The notes under the pieces are model-generated. The model was given only the letters and a program-made list of their open reading frames with translations, was not told where the DNA came from and ran no database searches. A stretch of DNA of 64,000 bases from DASYQV01 sp036005125 (GTDB lineage: Bacteria; Acidobacteriota; Vicinamibacteria; Vicinamibacterales; UBA2999), in the NCBI GenBank assembly GCA_036005125.1, contig DASYQV010000170.1, positions 3,013 to 67,012 of the forward strand. The letters run 5' to 3'. Positions 32,567 through 41,726 of this stretch are shown one piece after another. A program made the translations under genes and the position numbers. Positions within the stretch are counted from its first letter, which is position 1. The number at the start of each line of letters is the position of its first letter.

Positions 32567-33808
32567 TCAGACTGACGACAGTTTATGGCCGAGTTTGTCC
32601 TTCTTCGCCTTCAGGTACTTGCGGGTGGACTCGTTGGCCGGTATCTCGAGCGGAACCGTGTCCGAGATCGCGAGGCCATACCCCTGCAGGCCGACGAACT
32701 TGCGCGGGTTGTTCGTGAGCAGTCGCATCGTCTTGATGCCCAGGTCAGTCAGAATCTGCGCACCGATCCCGTAATCACGCTGGTCGGCCTTGAATCCCAG
32801 GCGTTCATTGGCCTCGACGGTATCGAACCCCTGATCCTGCAGCTCGTACGCGCGGATCTTGTTCGCCAACCCGATCCCGCGTCCTTCCTGATTCAGATAG
32901 AGCAGCACGCCGCGCCCTTCCTGCGCGATCCGGATCATCGCGGTTTCCAGCTGCGCTCCGCAGTCGCAGCGCGCCGAATGAAACACATCGCCGGTCAGGC
33001 ATTTCGAGTGCACGCGGACCAGTACGTCTTTCCCGTCGCCGATGTCGCCGCGCACGAGCGCGACATGCGTCTCGCCATCGATCTGGTTCTCGTAGCAGGC
33101 GATTCGAAACGCTCCATGTTCTGTCGGGAGCTCGGCGGTCGCCGCGCGCTTGACGAGCCGTTCGGTCCGCATGCGGTACTGGATCAGGTCTGCGATGGTG
33201 ATCATCAGCAGACCGTGCTTGCGCGTGACCTTCGTGAGCTCCGGCACGCGTGCCATCGTGCCGTCCTCGTTCATGATTTCGCAGATCACGCCGGCAGGAT
33301 AGAGACCGGCGATCCGCGCCAGATCCACGGCCGCCTCGGTCTGTCCCGCCCGCACCATCACGCCACCGTCGCGCGCCCGAAGCGGGAACATATGACCCGG
33401 GCGCGCGAGATCGGACGGCTTCGTCTCGGGATCGATCGCGGCGAGCACCGTCGCCGCGCGATCCGCCGCCGAGATTCCGGTGCTGACGTAATGCTTGGCC
33501 TCGATCGAGACACAGAACGCCGTGTTGAACTGCGTGGTGTTCTGATTGACCATCAGCGGGATCTCGAGCTGGTCGAGCCGCTCGCCGGTCATGGGCATGC
33601 AGATCAGACCGCGCCCGAACCTGGCCATGAAATTGATCGCCTCGGGCGTAATCTTCTCCGCCGCGATGGTGAGGTCGCCCTCGTTCTCCCGGTCCTCGTC
33701 GTCGACGACGATAATCATGCGGCCCGCACGGATCGCCTCGACGGCCTCCTCGATCGCGGCAAATGGTCCGCGGCGTGCGCCCTTGGCGATGCGAAGCTTC
33801 GATGGCAT
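32567..33808 (-). CDS. ribBA: Bifunctional DHBP synthase / GTP cyclohydrolase II RibBA
   Basis: 413 residues from ATG 33808. The N-terminal RibB makes 3,4-dihydroxy-2-butanone 4-phosphate (VVDDEDRENEGDLTIAAE, RFGRGLICMPMT, RPGHMFPLRARDGG). The C-terminal RibA opens GTP (VHSKCLTGDVFHSARCDCG with three zinc cysteines, YLNQEGRGIGLANKIRAY, DYGIGAQILTDLG). Both active sites look complete. Lies 2 bases after ribE. The lumazine synthase gene ribH, usually next, is not here. Confidence 0.94.
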   Translation of the reverse strand: MPSKLRIAKGARRGPFAAIEEAVEAIRAGRMIIVVDDEDRENEGDLTIAAEKITPEAINFMARFGRGLICMPMTGERLDQLEIPLMVNQNTTQFNTAFCVSIEAKHYVSTGISAADRAATVLAAIDPETKPSDLARPGHMFPLRARDGGVMVRAGQTEAAVDLARIAGLYPAGVICEIMNEDGTMARVPELTKVTRKHGLLMITIADLIQYRMRTERLVKRAATAELPTEHGAFRIACYENQIDGETHVALVRGDIGDGKDVLVRVHSKCLTGDVFHSARCDCGAQLETAMIRIAQEGRGVLLYLNQEGRGIGLANKIRAYELQDQGFDTVEANERLGFKADQRDYGIGAQILTDLGIKTMRLLTNNPRKFVGLQGYGLAISDTVPLEIPANESTRKYLKAKKDKLGHKLSSV

Positions 33809-33810
33809 GT

Positions 33811-34437
33811 CTAATGTGATTTGGTGCCGGTCCGACGCGCCGGGTCGATGCCCGCCAGTTCCACCGCACGGAGCACGTACTTGCCGATCATGTCGCATTC
33901 GAGATTCACGCGATCCCTGAGCCGCAGCGACCGGAGGCTCGTATTCGCCCAGGTGAACGGAACGATCATGACATCAAACTGCGACTCGCTCAGGCCCGCG
34001 ATCGTCAAGCTGACGCCATCCACGGCGACCGAGCCGCGGCGGATGAAATAGGGCGCAAGCGACGGCGAGTACGAGATTGTCAACCAGTTCGAGTCGTCCT
34101 GACTCCGGATGTCCTCGACGGTACCCATGCCGTCCACGTGCCCCTGCACGAAGTGGCCGCCCATGCGGCTGTCTGCGCGGACGGGGCGCTCCAGGTTGAC
34201 GGTCTGCGCCCGGCGAAGCGCGCCGAGCGTGGTGACGCGGGCCGTTTCGGGACCGATATCCGCGTGTACTTCCCCATCCTCCGACACAACCACGGTGAGG
34301 CACACACCGTTGACCGCGATGCTGTCGCCGGGTACGAGCTCCGACGCCAGTTCCGTTCGCATGCGCAGCCTCAGGGACGATCCCGTCGTCTTGGTTTCGA
34401 TGATGTCGCCGACCGCTTCAATGAGGCCTGTGAACAT
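33811..34437 (-). CDS. ribE: Riboflavin synthase (alpha chain)
   Basis: 208 residues with two tandem lumazine-binding repeats, each starting with the family pattern: MFTGLIEAVGDI with VNGVCLTVV, and GHFVQGHVDGMGTV with VDGVSLTIAG. Converts two lumazines to riboflavin. The start overlaps the end of ribD by 20 bases. Confidence 0.93.
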   Translation of the reverse strand: MFTGLIEAVGDIIETKTTGSSLRLRMRTELASELVPGDSIAVNGVCLTVVVSEDGEVHADIGPETARVTTLGALRRAQTVNLERPVRADSRMGGHFVQGHVDGMGTVEDIRSQDDSNWLTISYSPSLAPYFIRRGSVAVDGVSLTIAGLSESQFDVMIVPFTWANTSLRSLRLRDRVNLECDMIGKYVLRAVELAGIDPARRTGTKSH

Positions 34438-35509
34438 AGCCTTCGATGATAACGTCCGGTCCGCGCACATCGATCCGGGAGTCGATGAGCGACGCCGGTG
34501 AAAACGCCCGGCCGTCGAGCAGTGGTAAGCCGGCTGGCCCGAGCACGTGAGGGGTTACGTACAACTGCACGTAATCCACAACGCCCTCGTCCCACGCCGC
34601 ACAGTGAATCGCGGCGCCCCCCTCGAGCAGTACGCTCTGGATATCGAATGAGATCAACTGTCGCAGCATCGGCGTCAGGCCCGGCTCGGCGACCGGCACG
34701 ACCGCTGCCCCCGCGCGTTCGAGCGCTCGCGCATCAACCGCCTTCGCAGCCAGCGCCTCAATGGACGTCAATATTATGACCGGTCCTGTTTCAACGGTCG
34801 AGAACAGCCGAGCTTCAGGCGGCGTCCTCAGACGCCGATCGAACACGACCCGGGCCAGGCGCCGTTCCCGGTAGACCTCCCGAACCGTGAGCAGAGGGTC
34901 GTCCACGAGCACGGTATCGGATCCGACGCCAATTGCATCAACCGTTGCCCGGACGAACTGTGCACGCCGGTTCGCCGGCGCCGAGGTCAGGAGCGTCCGC
35001 TCGCCCGCACGCGCCGCGATCCTTCCATCGATGCTCGTTGCCGCCTTCAGGATGACGAACGGCCGGCCCTCGCGGCGCGCCATGAAGAACGGCTGATTCA
35101 GCCGTGCGGCAGCCTCGTGTCCGACACCCACGTCGACCTGAATCCCATGCCTGCGAAGCTCCGCGAACCCGCGTCCCTTCACGCGCGAATCGGGGTCCTC
35201 GATTGCCCCGACCACGCGGCGGATTCCCGCAGCCACGATCCGCTGAGTGCAGGGACCGGTTCGTCCCGTGTGTACGCACGGTTCCAACGTGCAGTAGAGC
35301 GTCGCGCCGCGTGCCTTGTCGCGCGCCTGGTCGAGCGCGTGAACTTCGGCATGCGGCTCGCCCGCGCGCTCGTGGCAGCCCTGCCCGACGACAACGCCTT
35401 CATCCGTGACGACGCACGCGCCGACCACCGGATTCGGAGTGGTGCGGCCGAGTCCCCGCTCGGCGAGCTGCAGAGCCCGCCGCATCCAGTCGTCGTCCTC
35501 GCGTGACAT
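34418..35509 (-). CDS. ribD: Bifunctional riboflavin deaminase-reductase RibD
   Basis: 363 residues. The deaminase domain has the zinc motif GEPHAEVHAL and TLEPCVHTGRTGPC; the reductase domain follows (VILKAATSIDGRIAA, GVGSDTVLVDDPLL, LLEGGAAIHCAAWDEGVVD). Carries out the second and third steps of riboflavin synthesis. First gene of ribD-ribE-ribBA. No FMN riboswitch could be made out upstream; the space before it is short and then enters repeat P2c. Confidence 0.93.
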   Translation of the reverse strand: MSREDDDWMRRALQLAERGLGRTTPNPVVGACVVTDEGVVVGQGCHERAGEPHAEVHALDQARDKARGATLYCTLEPCVHTGRTGPCTQRIVAAGIRRVVGAIEDPDSRVKGRGFAELRRHGIQVDVGVGHEAAARLNQPFFMARREGRPFVILKAATSIDGRIAARAGERTLLTSAPANRRAQFVRATVDAIGVGSDTVLVDDPLLTVREVYRERRLARVVFDRRLRTPPEARLFSTVETGPVIILTSIEALAAKAVDARALERAGAAVVPVAEPGLTPMLRQLISFDIQSVLLEGGAAIHCAAWDEGVVDYVQLYVTPHVLGPAGLPLLDGRAFSPASLIDSRIDVRGPDVIIEGYVHRPH

Positions 35510-35563
35510 CTCCTAAGGCCAGTATCGTGACGAATGAAGCAAAGCAAGGTTCTCGCTCGGCCT

Positions 35564-35711
35564 TAGCCCGTTATGCGGCCCGGAACGAGAATTTTGTACG
35601 CGCTGTGCGACCGCATAACGGGCTAGGCGCGCGAAGCGCGCCAAAAGATACTGCTCTAACCAGCCGAGGGGCTCTGCCTGGGATATCAAGGGGCAGAGCC
35701 CCTTGGCTGGT
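35564..35711 (+). repeat. Composite palindromic element family P2, copy c
   Basis: TAGCCCGTTATGCGG (35564-35578) pairs with 35611-35625; the loop holds TTTTGTACGCGCTGTGCG. Then GGCGCGCGAAGCGCGCC (35626-35642), AAAAGATACTG, and outer arms 35658-35678 / 35692-35711 (core AGGGGCTCTGCC) with the loop TGGGATATCAAG. Here the short loop replaces the cassette found in copies a and d. Confidence 0.8.
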
Positions 35712-35755
35712 GGAGATGTCCAGTCCCCGCACAGCGGGGCCCAGACAACACTGCC

Positions 35756-35813
35756 GCAGCGAAGCGGAGCCTCTCCGAGGAACAGACCACTCGTCTCGGG
35801 CGGAGCTTCGCTG
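35756..35813 (+). repeat. Palindromic element family P3, copy b
   Basis: GCAGCGAAGCGGAGCCT (35756-35772) and GGCGGAGCTTCGCTG (35799-35813), the same words as at 3148. It ends 4 bases before the ftsY stop and could end the ftsY transcript. Confidence 0.55.
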
Positions 35814-35817
35814 GCCG

Positions 35818-36744
35818 TTACCACTTTTCCTGGAAGAGGGCATCGACATAGTCCTGCGCGGAGAAGGGGATCAGATCGTCGATGCCTTCACCAACCCCCA
35901 CGTAGCGGATCGGCAGTTTGAGATCGTGCGCGATGGCCACCGCAACGCCGCCCTTTGCCGTGCCATCGAGCTTGGTCAGCACGATGCCGTTGACGCCCGC
36001 GACGCTCATGAACTCGCGCGCCTGCGCCACGCCGTTCTGGCCGACCGTGGCGTCGAGGACCAGAAGCACGTCGTGTGGCGCGCCTTCGGCCGCGCGACCG
36101 GCGACCCTTCGGATCTTCTCGAGCTCGTTCATGAGGTTCACGCGGTTGTGCAGCCGGCCCGCCGTATCGACGAGGATCGGGTCGCGTCCTTTGGCCTTGC
36201 CGGATTGAATGGCGTCGAAGACCAGCGCCGCCGGGTCCGACCCTTCACGCGCGCGGATGATGTCCACACCGGCCCGGTCGGCCCAGATCTCGAGCTGCTC
36301 CACCGCGGCCGCACGGAAGGTGTCGGCCGCGCAGATGAGTGGCGACTTGCCGGTGGACCTGAGCAGGTTCGCGAGCTTGCCGATGGTCGTCGTCTTGCCC
36401 GTGCCATTGACGCCGACAATCAACGTGACATGAGGCGTACGGCCGTTCGGTGCGGGGCTGGTGTCGGCGCCCTGGAAGATCCGGCGTATTTCTTCCTTGA
36501 CCAGGTCGCGCAGGCTTTCACCGCGTCGCGCGCGGCTGCGCACGGCTTCGACAATGCGTTCGGTAGCGGCGATGCCGACGTCAGCCGAGATCAGAAGCTC
36601 CTCGAGCGCCTCGATAGTGTCGACATCGACCGGCCGTGTCCGCTGCTCGGGCTCGTCGGCACGTTGGACGATCTCCTCGAAGCGGTCGACGATCTGTTGT
36701 TTGGTGCGGCTGAGCCCGTCGCGTAGCCGGTCGAAGAAACCCAT
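35818..36744 (-). CDS. ftsY: SRP receptor FtsY
   Basis: 308 residues, a short FtsY with little of the acidic A domain. The N domain (MGFFDRLRDGLSRTKQQIVD, LEELLISADVGIAATERIV) is followed by the G domain: LIVGVNGTGKTTTIGKLA, AADTFRAAAVEQLEIWA, VDTAGRLHNRVNLMNEL, LTKLDGTAKGGVAVAI, VGVGEGIDDLIPFS. Receives ribosome-Ffh complexes at the membrane. It stands between two repeat regions. Confidence 0.94.
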   Translation of the reverse strand: MGFFDRLRDGLSRTKQQIVDRFEEIVQRADEPEQRTRPVDVDTIEALEELLISADVGIAATERIVEAVRSRARRGESLRDLVKEEIRRIFQGADTSPAPNGRTPHVTLIVGVNGTGKTTTIGKLANLLRSTGKSPLICAADTFRAAAVEQLEIWADRAGVDIIRAREGSDPAALVFDAIQSGKAKGRDPILVDTAGRLHNRVNLMNELEKIRRVAGRAAEGAPHDVLLVLDATVGQNGVAQAREFMSVAGVNGIVLTKLDGTAKGGVAVAIAHDLKLPIRYVGVGEGIDDLIPFSAQDYVDALFQEKW

Positions 36745-36775
36745 GTTGCGATCTTAATTCACGGGGAGATCGAGG

Positions 36776-36833
36776 ACATTCATGATTCATGATTCTTGAT
36801 TTCAAGTCGAAACACCCAATCACGAATCCTCTC
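36776..36833. repeat. Short inverted heptamer array (GATTCAT type)
   Basis: CATTCATGATTCATGATTCTTG on the left and CAATCACGAATCC on the right, between ftsY and gpsA. Confidence 0.65.
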
Positions 36834-36847
36834 CACGGAGCTCGACG

Positions 36848-37843
36848 TTACGTCTCCGCGCGCTGCGGACGCAGCATCAGGTCGTACACGGCGGTTCGCG
36901 GGTCTTTTCTGCCGGCCAGAAGTTCCGCGACCTGACCGGCAATCGGCAGCTCCACGCCGTGGCGCGCGCCAAGGGCCAGCGCCGCATCGGTGGTGCGGAC
37001 GCCTTCGGCCACCATCTTCATGCCGGCCAGCACCTCCTTCAACGTGCGGCCGCGTGCGAGCTCGAGGCCGACGTGGCGGTTCCGGCTCAACGTTCCCGTA
37101 CACGTCAGCACCAGGTCGCCGAGTCCCGTCAGCCCCGAGAGCGTTTCGCGCCGGGCGCCGGCCGCGCACGCGAGGCGGGTGATCTCGGCAAGGCCCCGCG
37201 TGATGAGAGCAGCCAGGGCGTTGCGTCCCAGACCGAGGCCCTCGACCATGCCGGCGGCAATCGCGATGATGTTCTTGAGCGCACCGCCAATCTCGACACC
37301 AATCACGTCGTCGCTGCCGTAGAGGCGGAAGTACGCCGCACGGAAATCGCACTGGACGCGCTCGACGGTCGCAGCGTCTCTGGAGGCCACCGACACGGCC
37401 GTGGGCAGCTCGCGCGCGAACTCGGCCGCGAAGCTCGGGCCCGAGAGTACCGCGACGTTGTATCCGGGGCCTGCCTCCTGCTCGATAATCTCCGAGACCC
37501 GGAACAAGGTGTCCTGCTCGAGCCCCTTTGCTGTGCTGACGATCGTCACGCCCGCAGGAAGATACGCGGCCGCGCGGCGAATGACGTCGCGTGTGCCGTG
37601 CGAGGGAACGGCCGACACCACGAGCTCGGTCTCGCGAAGCGCGTCCTCGAAGCTCGACGTGACGAGGAGCTGGGGTGGGAAGGTGACGTCGGGCAGATAA
37701 ATGGCATTGGCGCGACGGTTGACCATGTCGGCGACGAGCGCCGGATCGCGCGCCCAGAGCCGTACGTGATGTCCCAGCCGCGTGAGATGCACGGCCAGCG
37801 CGGTGCCCCAACTCCCCGATCCGAGAACCGCCACGCTCTTCAT
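36848..37843 (-). CDS. gpsA: NAD(P)-dependent glycerol-3-phosphate dehydrogenase GpsA
   Basis: 331 residues from ATG 37843. Makes sn-glycerol 3-phosphate for phospholipids. NAD loop VLGSGSWGTALAVHL, STAKGLEQDTL, VLSGPSFAAEFAREL, the catalytic Lys in IGGALKNIIAIAAGM, and LGDLVLTCTGTLSRNRHVG. Upstream in-frame codons are heptamer repeat. Lies downstream of plsY, the next enzyme of the pathway. Confidence 0.94.
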   Translation of the reverse strand: MKSVAVLGSGSWGTALAVHLTRLGHHVRLWARDPALVADMVNRRANAIYLPDVTFPPQLLVTSSFEDALRETELVVSAVPSHGTRDVIRRAAAYLPAGVTIVSTAKGLEQDTLFRVSEIIEQEAGPGYNVAVLSGPSFAAEFARELPTAVSVASRDAATVERVQCDFRAAYFRLYGSDDVIGVEIGGALKNIIAIAAGMVEGLGLGRNALAALITRGLAEITRLACAAGARRETLSGLTGLGDLVLTCTGTLSRNRHVGLELARGRTLKEVLAGMKMVAEGVRTTDAALALGARHGVELPIAGQVAELLAGRKDPRTAVYDLMLRPQRAET

Positions 37844-37964
37844 TTGTGATTTGGGATTTGTGATTTGTGATTTGTGACTGTGGGTTTCGACGCGCAGCGC
37901 GCCCGGGCGCAATGACCATGCTTTAAATCGCAAATCACAAATCGCAAATATCGCAAATCGCAAA
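37844..37964. repeat. Inverted heptamer array (GATTTGT type)
   Basis: TTTGTGATTTGGGATTTGTG on the left, AAATCGCAAATCACAAATCG on the right, with about 40 unique bases in the middle. Confidence 0.8.
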
Positions 37965-38555
37965 TCATGAGAGTCGTTGGCCAATGCGGCGCTCGGTGCC
38001 GGAACGCAGACGCGAGATGTTTCCGCGATGACCGTAGATCACGAGGAGCGCCGTGAGCAGTGCGCCGACTATGACGGCGGGTGGCGCTCCACTGGCGGCC
38101 GTTGCGATCGCCAGTGTTATCACACCGGCCAGCGAGCCCACGGAGACGTACCGCGTCACCGAAACGCCGATGATGAAAACGCCGCTGGCAATGGCGAGCG
38201 CGGCGGGCGCAAGCACCGCGAACATGCCGGCGGAGGTGGCCACACCCTTTCCTCCGCGCCAGCCAAGCCAGATCGGGTAAATGTGTCCGACGATCGCCGC
38301 CACGCCGGCCGCAACCGGCGGCGTGGGGCCTGTCGCGATGCGCTGTGCGACCAGTACCGCCACCGCACCCTTCACGCCGTCGAGACACATCGCCGCCGCC
38401 GCCATCCGCATGCCGCTCGTGCGAAGCACGTTGCTGGCGCCGACGTTGCCGCTCCCGACGGTGCGCAAATCGATCCCGCGCCGCCGCGAGAGCAGAAATG
38501 CGAACGGCACGGAACCGACGAGATAGCCGAGCAGAACGGCGAGAAGTATGACCAT
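37965..38555 (-). CDS. plsY: Acyl-phosphate:glycerol-3-phosphate acyltransferase PlsY
   Basis: 196 residues with five hydrophobic helices. The three PlsY motifs are present: GSVPFAFLLSRRRGIDLRTVGSGN-type loop (SGNVGASNVLR), GHIYPIWLGWRGGKGVAT, and the C-terminal YGHRGNISRLRSGTE. Adds the first acyl chain to glycerol 3-phosphate in the membrane. Confidence 0.93.
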   Translation of the reverse strand: MVILLAVLLGYLVGSVPFAFLLSRRRGIDLRTVGSGNVGASNVLRTSGMRMAAAAMCLDGVKGAVAVLVAQRIATGPTPPVAAGVAAIVGHIYPIWLGWRGGKGVATSAGMFAVLAPAALAIASGVFIIGVSVTRYVSVGSLAGVITLAIATAASGAPPAVIVGALLTALLVIYGHRGNISRLRSGTERRIGQRLS

Positions 38556-38559
38556 GCCT

Positions 38560-38670
38560 CCTCGACGGCTTCGGGCTTCGGACTCCGGGCTTCGGTCCCG
38601 ATTCTCGTCCACTCCGCCGAACGTCCCGGGCCATGCAGGAGAATCAGGACCGTCGCCTGGCGCCAGAAGC
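38560..38670. repeat. Inverted repeat array (GGCTTCGG type)
   Basis: GGCTTCGGGCTTCGGACTCC on the left, GCCAGAAGCCCGGAGCC on the right, unique bases in the centre. It shows the same two-armed design as the AT-richer arrays, with a different word. Confidence 0.6.
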
Positions 38671-38682
38671 CCGGAGCCTGCC

Positions 38683-39255
38683 TCAGCACCGCAATGGCGT
38701 GCGCAGCATTGAGACGTACGTGGGGCCCTTCGACGACAGCTTGCTCTGGAACAGTGTAATCGCGTCCACGTTCGTCGTTCCGATCGACTGCCCGGCAATC
38801 CCTTCGAACAGCGGGATCGGTCGCAGGCCACCGGCCTCGCGGACGCGCGCCAGGGTGAGGTGAGGAGCGTAGGGGCGCGCCTCCCGCTCGATTCCGAGCG
38901 GCTCGAGCCGGTCGCTTACGGCCTTTTCGAGCTCCAGCACCGAGTCGCGCCCGCGTCCGGCAGCCACCCAGACCACGCGCGGCGGGCCCTTCGGTGGAAA
39001 GACCCCGAGCCCCTCCCATGCAACAGCGAACGGCTCCATGGGAATCGCATCGCGGAGCGCCCCGAGAACCTCGCTTGCCCGTTCGTCACTCACCTCGCCG
39101 AGAAACCTGAGAGTGAGGTGCATGCGATCCGGCGTCACCCACGTGAGCCGCGCGTTGCGCGTCCCGCGGTCGACACGTCGCCGCAACTCGGCGACGAGCG
39201 CTGCGGCCTCGCGCAGGACCTCCGCGCCGAGCTCGATCGCGACGAACAATCTCAT
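38683..39255 (-). CDS. thpR: RNA 2',3'-cyclic phosphodiesterase ThpR (LigT family)
   Basis: About 190 residues. The two HxTx motifs of the 2H phosphoesterase fold are DRMHLTLRFLGEV and APHLTLARVREA. MRLFVAIELG is the normal N-terminus; TTG six codons upstream is possible and would overlap the previous gene. Acts on 2'-5' or cyclic phosphate RNA ends in vitro. Its place among lipid genes has no evident meaning. Confidence 0.88.
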   Translation of the reverse strand: MRLFVAIELGAEVLREAAALVAELRRRVDRGTRNARLTWVTPDRMHLTLRFLGEVSDERASEVLGALRDAIPMEPFAVAWEGLGVFPPKGPPRVVWVAAGRGRDSVLELEKAVSDRLEPLGIEREARPYAPHLTLARVREAGGLRPIPLFEGIAGQSIGTTNVDAITLFQSKLSSKGPTYVSMLRTPLRC

Positions 39256-39265
39256 ATGGAAGGCG

Positions 39266-40408
39266 TCAGACAATCACCTTGCTCTCGCGCAACGCTGTGA
39301 TCTCGGCCGCGGAGAAACCCCAGCTCGCGAGCGCGGCCTCGCTGTTCTGTCCCAGTCGGCCCGGCGGGCGGGGTACCGCCGGCGGCGTCCGGCTCAGGCG
39401 TGGCGCGGGGGCCGGTTGGGTGACGCCCGCGACGTCGATGAAGGTACTGCGCTGTTTCAAGTGCGGGTGCTCGGGCGCCTCGCCCGGTGTGAGTACGGGA
39501 GCAAAGCAGACATCGCTGCCCTCCATGATTGCGCACCACTCCTCCCGACTCTTGGTCTTGAAAACCGCTCGCAGGCGCTCCTTCAGCGCCGGCCACTGGT
39601 CACGGTCCATCCGGTTGGGAAGGCTCTCTCCAGCAAGGCCGGTACGCTCCAGGAGCTGGAGATAGAACTGCGGCTCGAGCGACCCGATCGAGATGTACTT
39701 TCCATCCTTCGTTCCGTAAACCTCGTAGAAGGGCGCGCCCGTGTCGAGGAGGTTGGCGCCTCGCTCGTCGGTCCAGGAGCCGACGGCGCGCATACCGTGC
39801 AGCATGGCCGAAAGGAGGGCCGCGCCGTCGACCATGGCGGCGTCGACGACCTGGCCTCGACCCGAGCGGCCGCGCTCCACGAGGGCACAGAGGATTCCGA
39901 AGGCCAGCAGCATGCCTCCGCCGCCGAAGTCGCCAAGCAGGTTGAGAGGAGGCACGGGAGTCTCGCCCGATCGTCCGATTGGATGGAGGACCCCGGCCAA
40001 GGCGATGTAGTTGATGTCATGCCCGGCGGCGTGAGCCAGGGGCCCATCCTGCCCCCAACCCGTGACCCGCCCGTATACGAGCCTCGGTTGGCGGGCCAGG
40101 CAGATGTCTGGCCCGAGGCCCAGCCGCTCCATCACTCCCGGCCGAAAACCTTCAATGAGCGCGTCGGCGCTCTCCACGAGGCGGAGAACGCTCTCCACTC
40201 CCTTCGGGCTCTTGAGGTCGATGCCCACGCTCGGACGTCCGCGACTGAGTACGTCTCCAACCCTCGGAAGGTCGTCATGCGCCCGAGCCTCCGGGAGACG
40301 ATCGACACGCAGAACGTCCGCGCCCATGTCGGCCAGCACCATGGCGGCGAACGGCCCCGGGCCAATACCCGCGATCTCAATGACCTTCAAGCCTTGGAGT
40401 GGGCCCAT
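39266..40408 (-). CDS. Alpha-methylacyl-CoA racemase-like protein (CaiB/BaiF family)
   Basis: 380 residues of the family III CoA-transferase fold: GLKVIEIAGIGPGPFAAMVLADMGADVLRVDR at the start. The residues that define racemases rather than CoA transferases are present: His in AAGHDINYIALAG and Asp in NLLGDFGGGGMLLA. It likely interconverts 2-methylacyl-CoA epimers in branched fatty acid breakdown; a CoA transferase remains possible. Embedded in a lipid gene cluster. Confidence 0.83.
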   Translation of the reverse strand: MGPLQGLKVIEIAGIGPGPFAAMVLADMGADVLRVDRLPEARAHDDLPRVGDVLSRGRPSVGIDLKSPKGVESVLRLVESADALIEGFRPGVMERLGLGPDICLARQPRLVYGRVTGWGQDGPLAHAAGHDINYIALAGVLHPIGRSGETPVPPLNLLGDFGGGGMLLAFGILCALVERGRSGRGQVVDAAMVDGAALLSAMLHGMRAVGSWTDERGANLLDTGAPFYEVYGTKDGKYISIGSLEPQFYLQLLERTGLAGESLPNRMDRDQWPALKERLRAVFKTKSREEWCAIMEGSDVCFAPVLTPGEAPEHPHLKQRSTFIDVAGVTQPAPAPRLSRTPPAVPRPPGRLGQNSEAALASWGFSAAEITALRESKVIV

Positions 40409-40427
40409 GGGACTCTTGGGCGTGAAC

Positions 40428-41726
40428 CTACGACGTCGCGATCATCCGTCGCACCATGTCGAGCGCGGCCTGCGATGCCTGGAACTTGACCTGCTCACGC
40501 TCGCCCATGAATCGCACCGTACGGACACGGCTCGCCTCCGGCGTGATGACCGCGACGCAGACCGTCCCGACGGGCTTCTCCGGCGTCCCTCCACCAGGGC
40601 CCGCGATTCCGGTCACGCCGATGCCGACCTCGAGTCGAGCGCTCACCCGGATGCCCTCCGCCATGGCCACGGCCACCGGTTCGCTCACGGCGCCGTGTTC
40701 GGCGATGAGCGCGGCTGGAACGCCGAGCATCTCGGTTTTGGCGTCGTTGCTGTAGGAGACGACAGACCGATCCACGTACCGGGAGCTGCCGGCCACATCG
40801 GTCAGGCGCGAGGTAATCAGGCCGCCAGTGCACGATTCGGCGACGCCAATGCGCCAACCGCGCGCGAGCAGGAGGTCGCCGACGACTTCTTCGAGCGCCC
40901 GGCCGTCCGTGCTGTACGCGTCACGGCCGAGGACCGCTCGCACGTGTTCTGCTGCACGATCGAGCGCCGATTCCGCCGCCTCCGGCGTCTCGGCGCGCGC
41001 CGACAGGTGCAGCTCGATCTGTCCGAAGGCGGCCAGGATGGTCGCCGAGATTGGGACCGCCGCCGCGGCCCAGGCCGCATAGAGCGGCTGCACGGCTTCT
41101 TCCGTGTGGGATTCGGTCCGTCCCGTAATCCGGATGATGCGGCGGCGCAGCGTCGTCATCGCGGCGCGGGACTGCAACCGGCTCTCGACCAGACCGCGGA
41201 GCATCGGCTTGAGCTCGCGCGGAGGCCCCGGCAGCAGCAGCACGACACGGTCTCCGTGCTCGATCCAGAGTCCCGGCGCGGTGCCGTTGGGGTTGTCGAT
41301 CGGGTCGGCGCCTTCAGGCACCATGGCCTGCCGGCGGTTGATCTCCGGCATCTGCCATCCGCGCGCTGCAAATCGCTGGCGAAGGCGCTCGGTGATCTCC
41401 TGCCGCTCGTGGAGCTTTCGCTGAAGGACGTCGGCGACCACCTCGCGCGTCACGTCGTCATCGGTGGGCCCGAGGCCGCCGCACAGCACGATCAGCCCGG
41501 CGCGTTCGAGCGCGCTCCGGACGAGATGCGCCAGCTCGGCCCGATCGTCGCCGACGACCCCCTTGAATACGACCTCGATCCCGAGGGTGTTCAACTGCTC
41601 CGTGATGTACAGCGAGTTGGTGTCGATGCGCAGCGGCGTCAGAAGCTCGCTGCCCACGGCGATGATCGCCGCCCGCTCGAACGGGGCCGGTCGCTGCTGC
41701 GGCATGGCGGCGTTCATGTCAGCCAC
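40428..41726 (-). CDS. cinA: CinA-type protein: NMN deamidase / competence-damage protein
   Basis: 432 residues. The N-terminal MoCF-like (COG1058) domain shows AIIAVGSELLTPLRIDTNS and LCGGLGPTDDDVTREVVAD; the C-terminal PncC-type NMN amidohydrolase domain shows VAESCTGGLITSRLTDVAGSS, VVSYSNDAKTEMLGV and GIAGPGGGTPEKPVGTV. It recycles nicotinamide mononucleotide. Overlaps the 3' end of pgpA by 13 bases, so the two are coupled. Confidence 0.92.
   Translation of the reverse strand: MADMNAAMPQQRPAPFERAAIIAVGSELLTPLRIDTNSLYITEQLNTLGIEVVFKGVVGDDRAELAHLVRSALERAGLIVLCGGLGPTDDDVTREVVADVLQRKLHERQEITERLRQRFAARGWQMPEINRRQAMVPEGADPIDNPNGTAPGLWIEHGDRVVLLLPGPPRELKPMLRGLVESRLQSRAAMTTLRRRIIRITGRTESHTEEAVQPLYAAWAAAAVPISATILAAFGQIELHLSARAETPEAAESALDRAAEHVRAVLGRDAYSTDGRALEEVVGDLLLARGWRIGVAESCTGGLITSRLTDVAGSSRYVDRSVVSYSNDAKTEMLGVPAALIAEHGAVSEPVAVAMAEGIRVSARLEVGIGVTGIAGPGGGTPEKPVGTVCVAVITPEASRVRTVRFMGEREQVKFQASQAALDMVRRMIATS

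Noticed and set aside
35510..35570. FMN riboswitch before ribD
   Set aside because: The conserved RFN blocks are not visible; the space is mostly repeat P2c.
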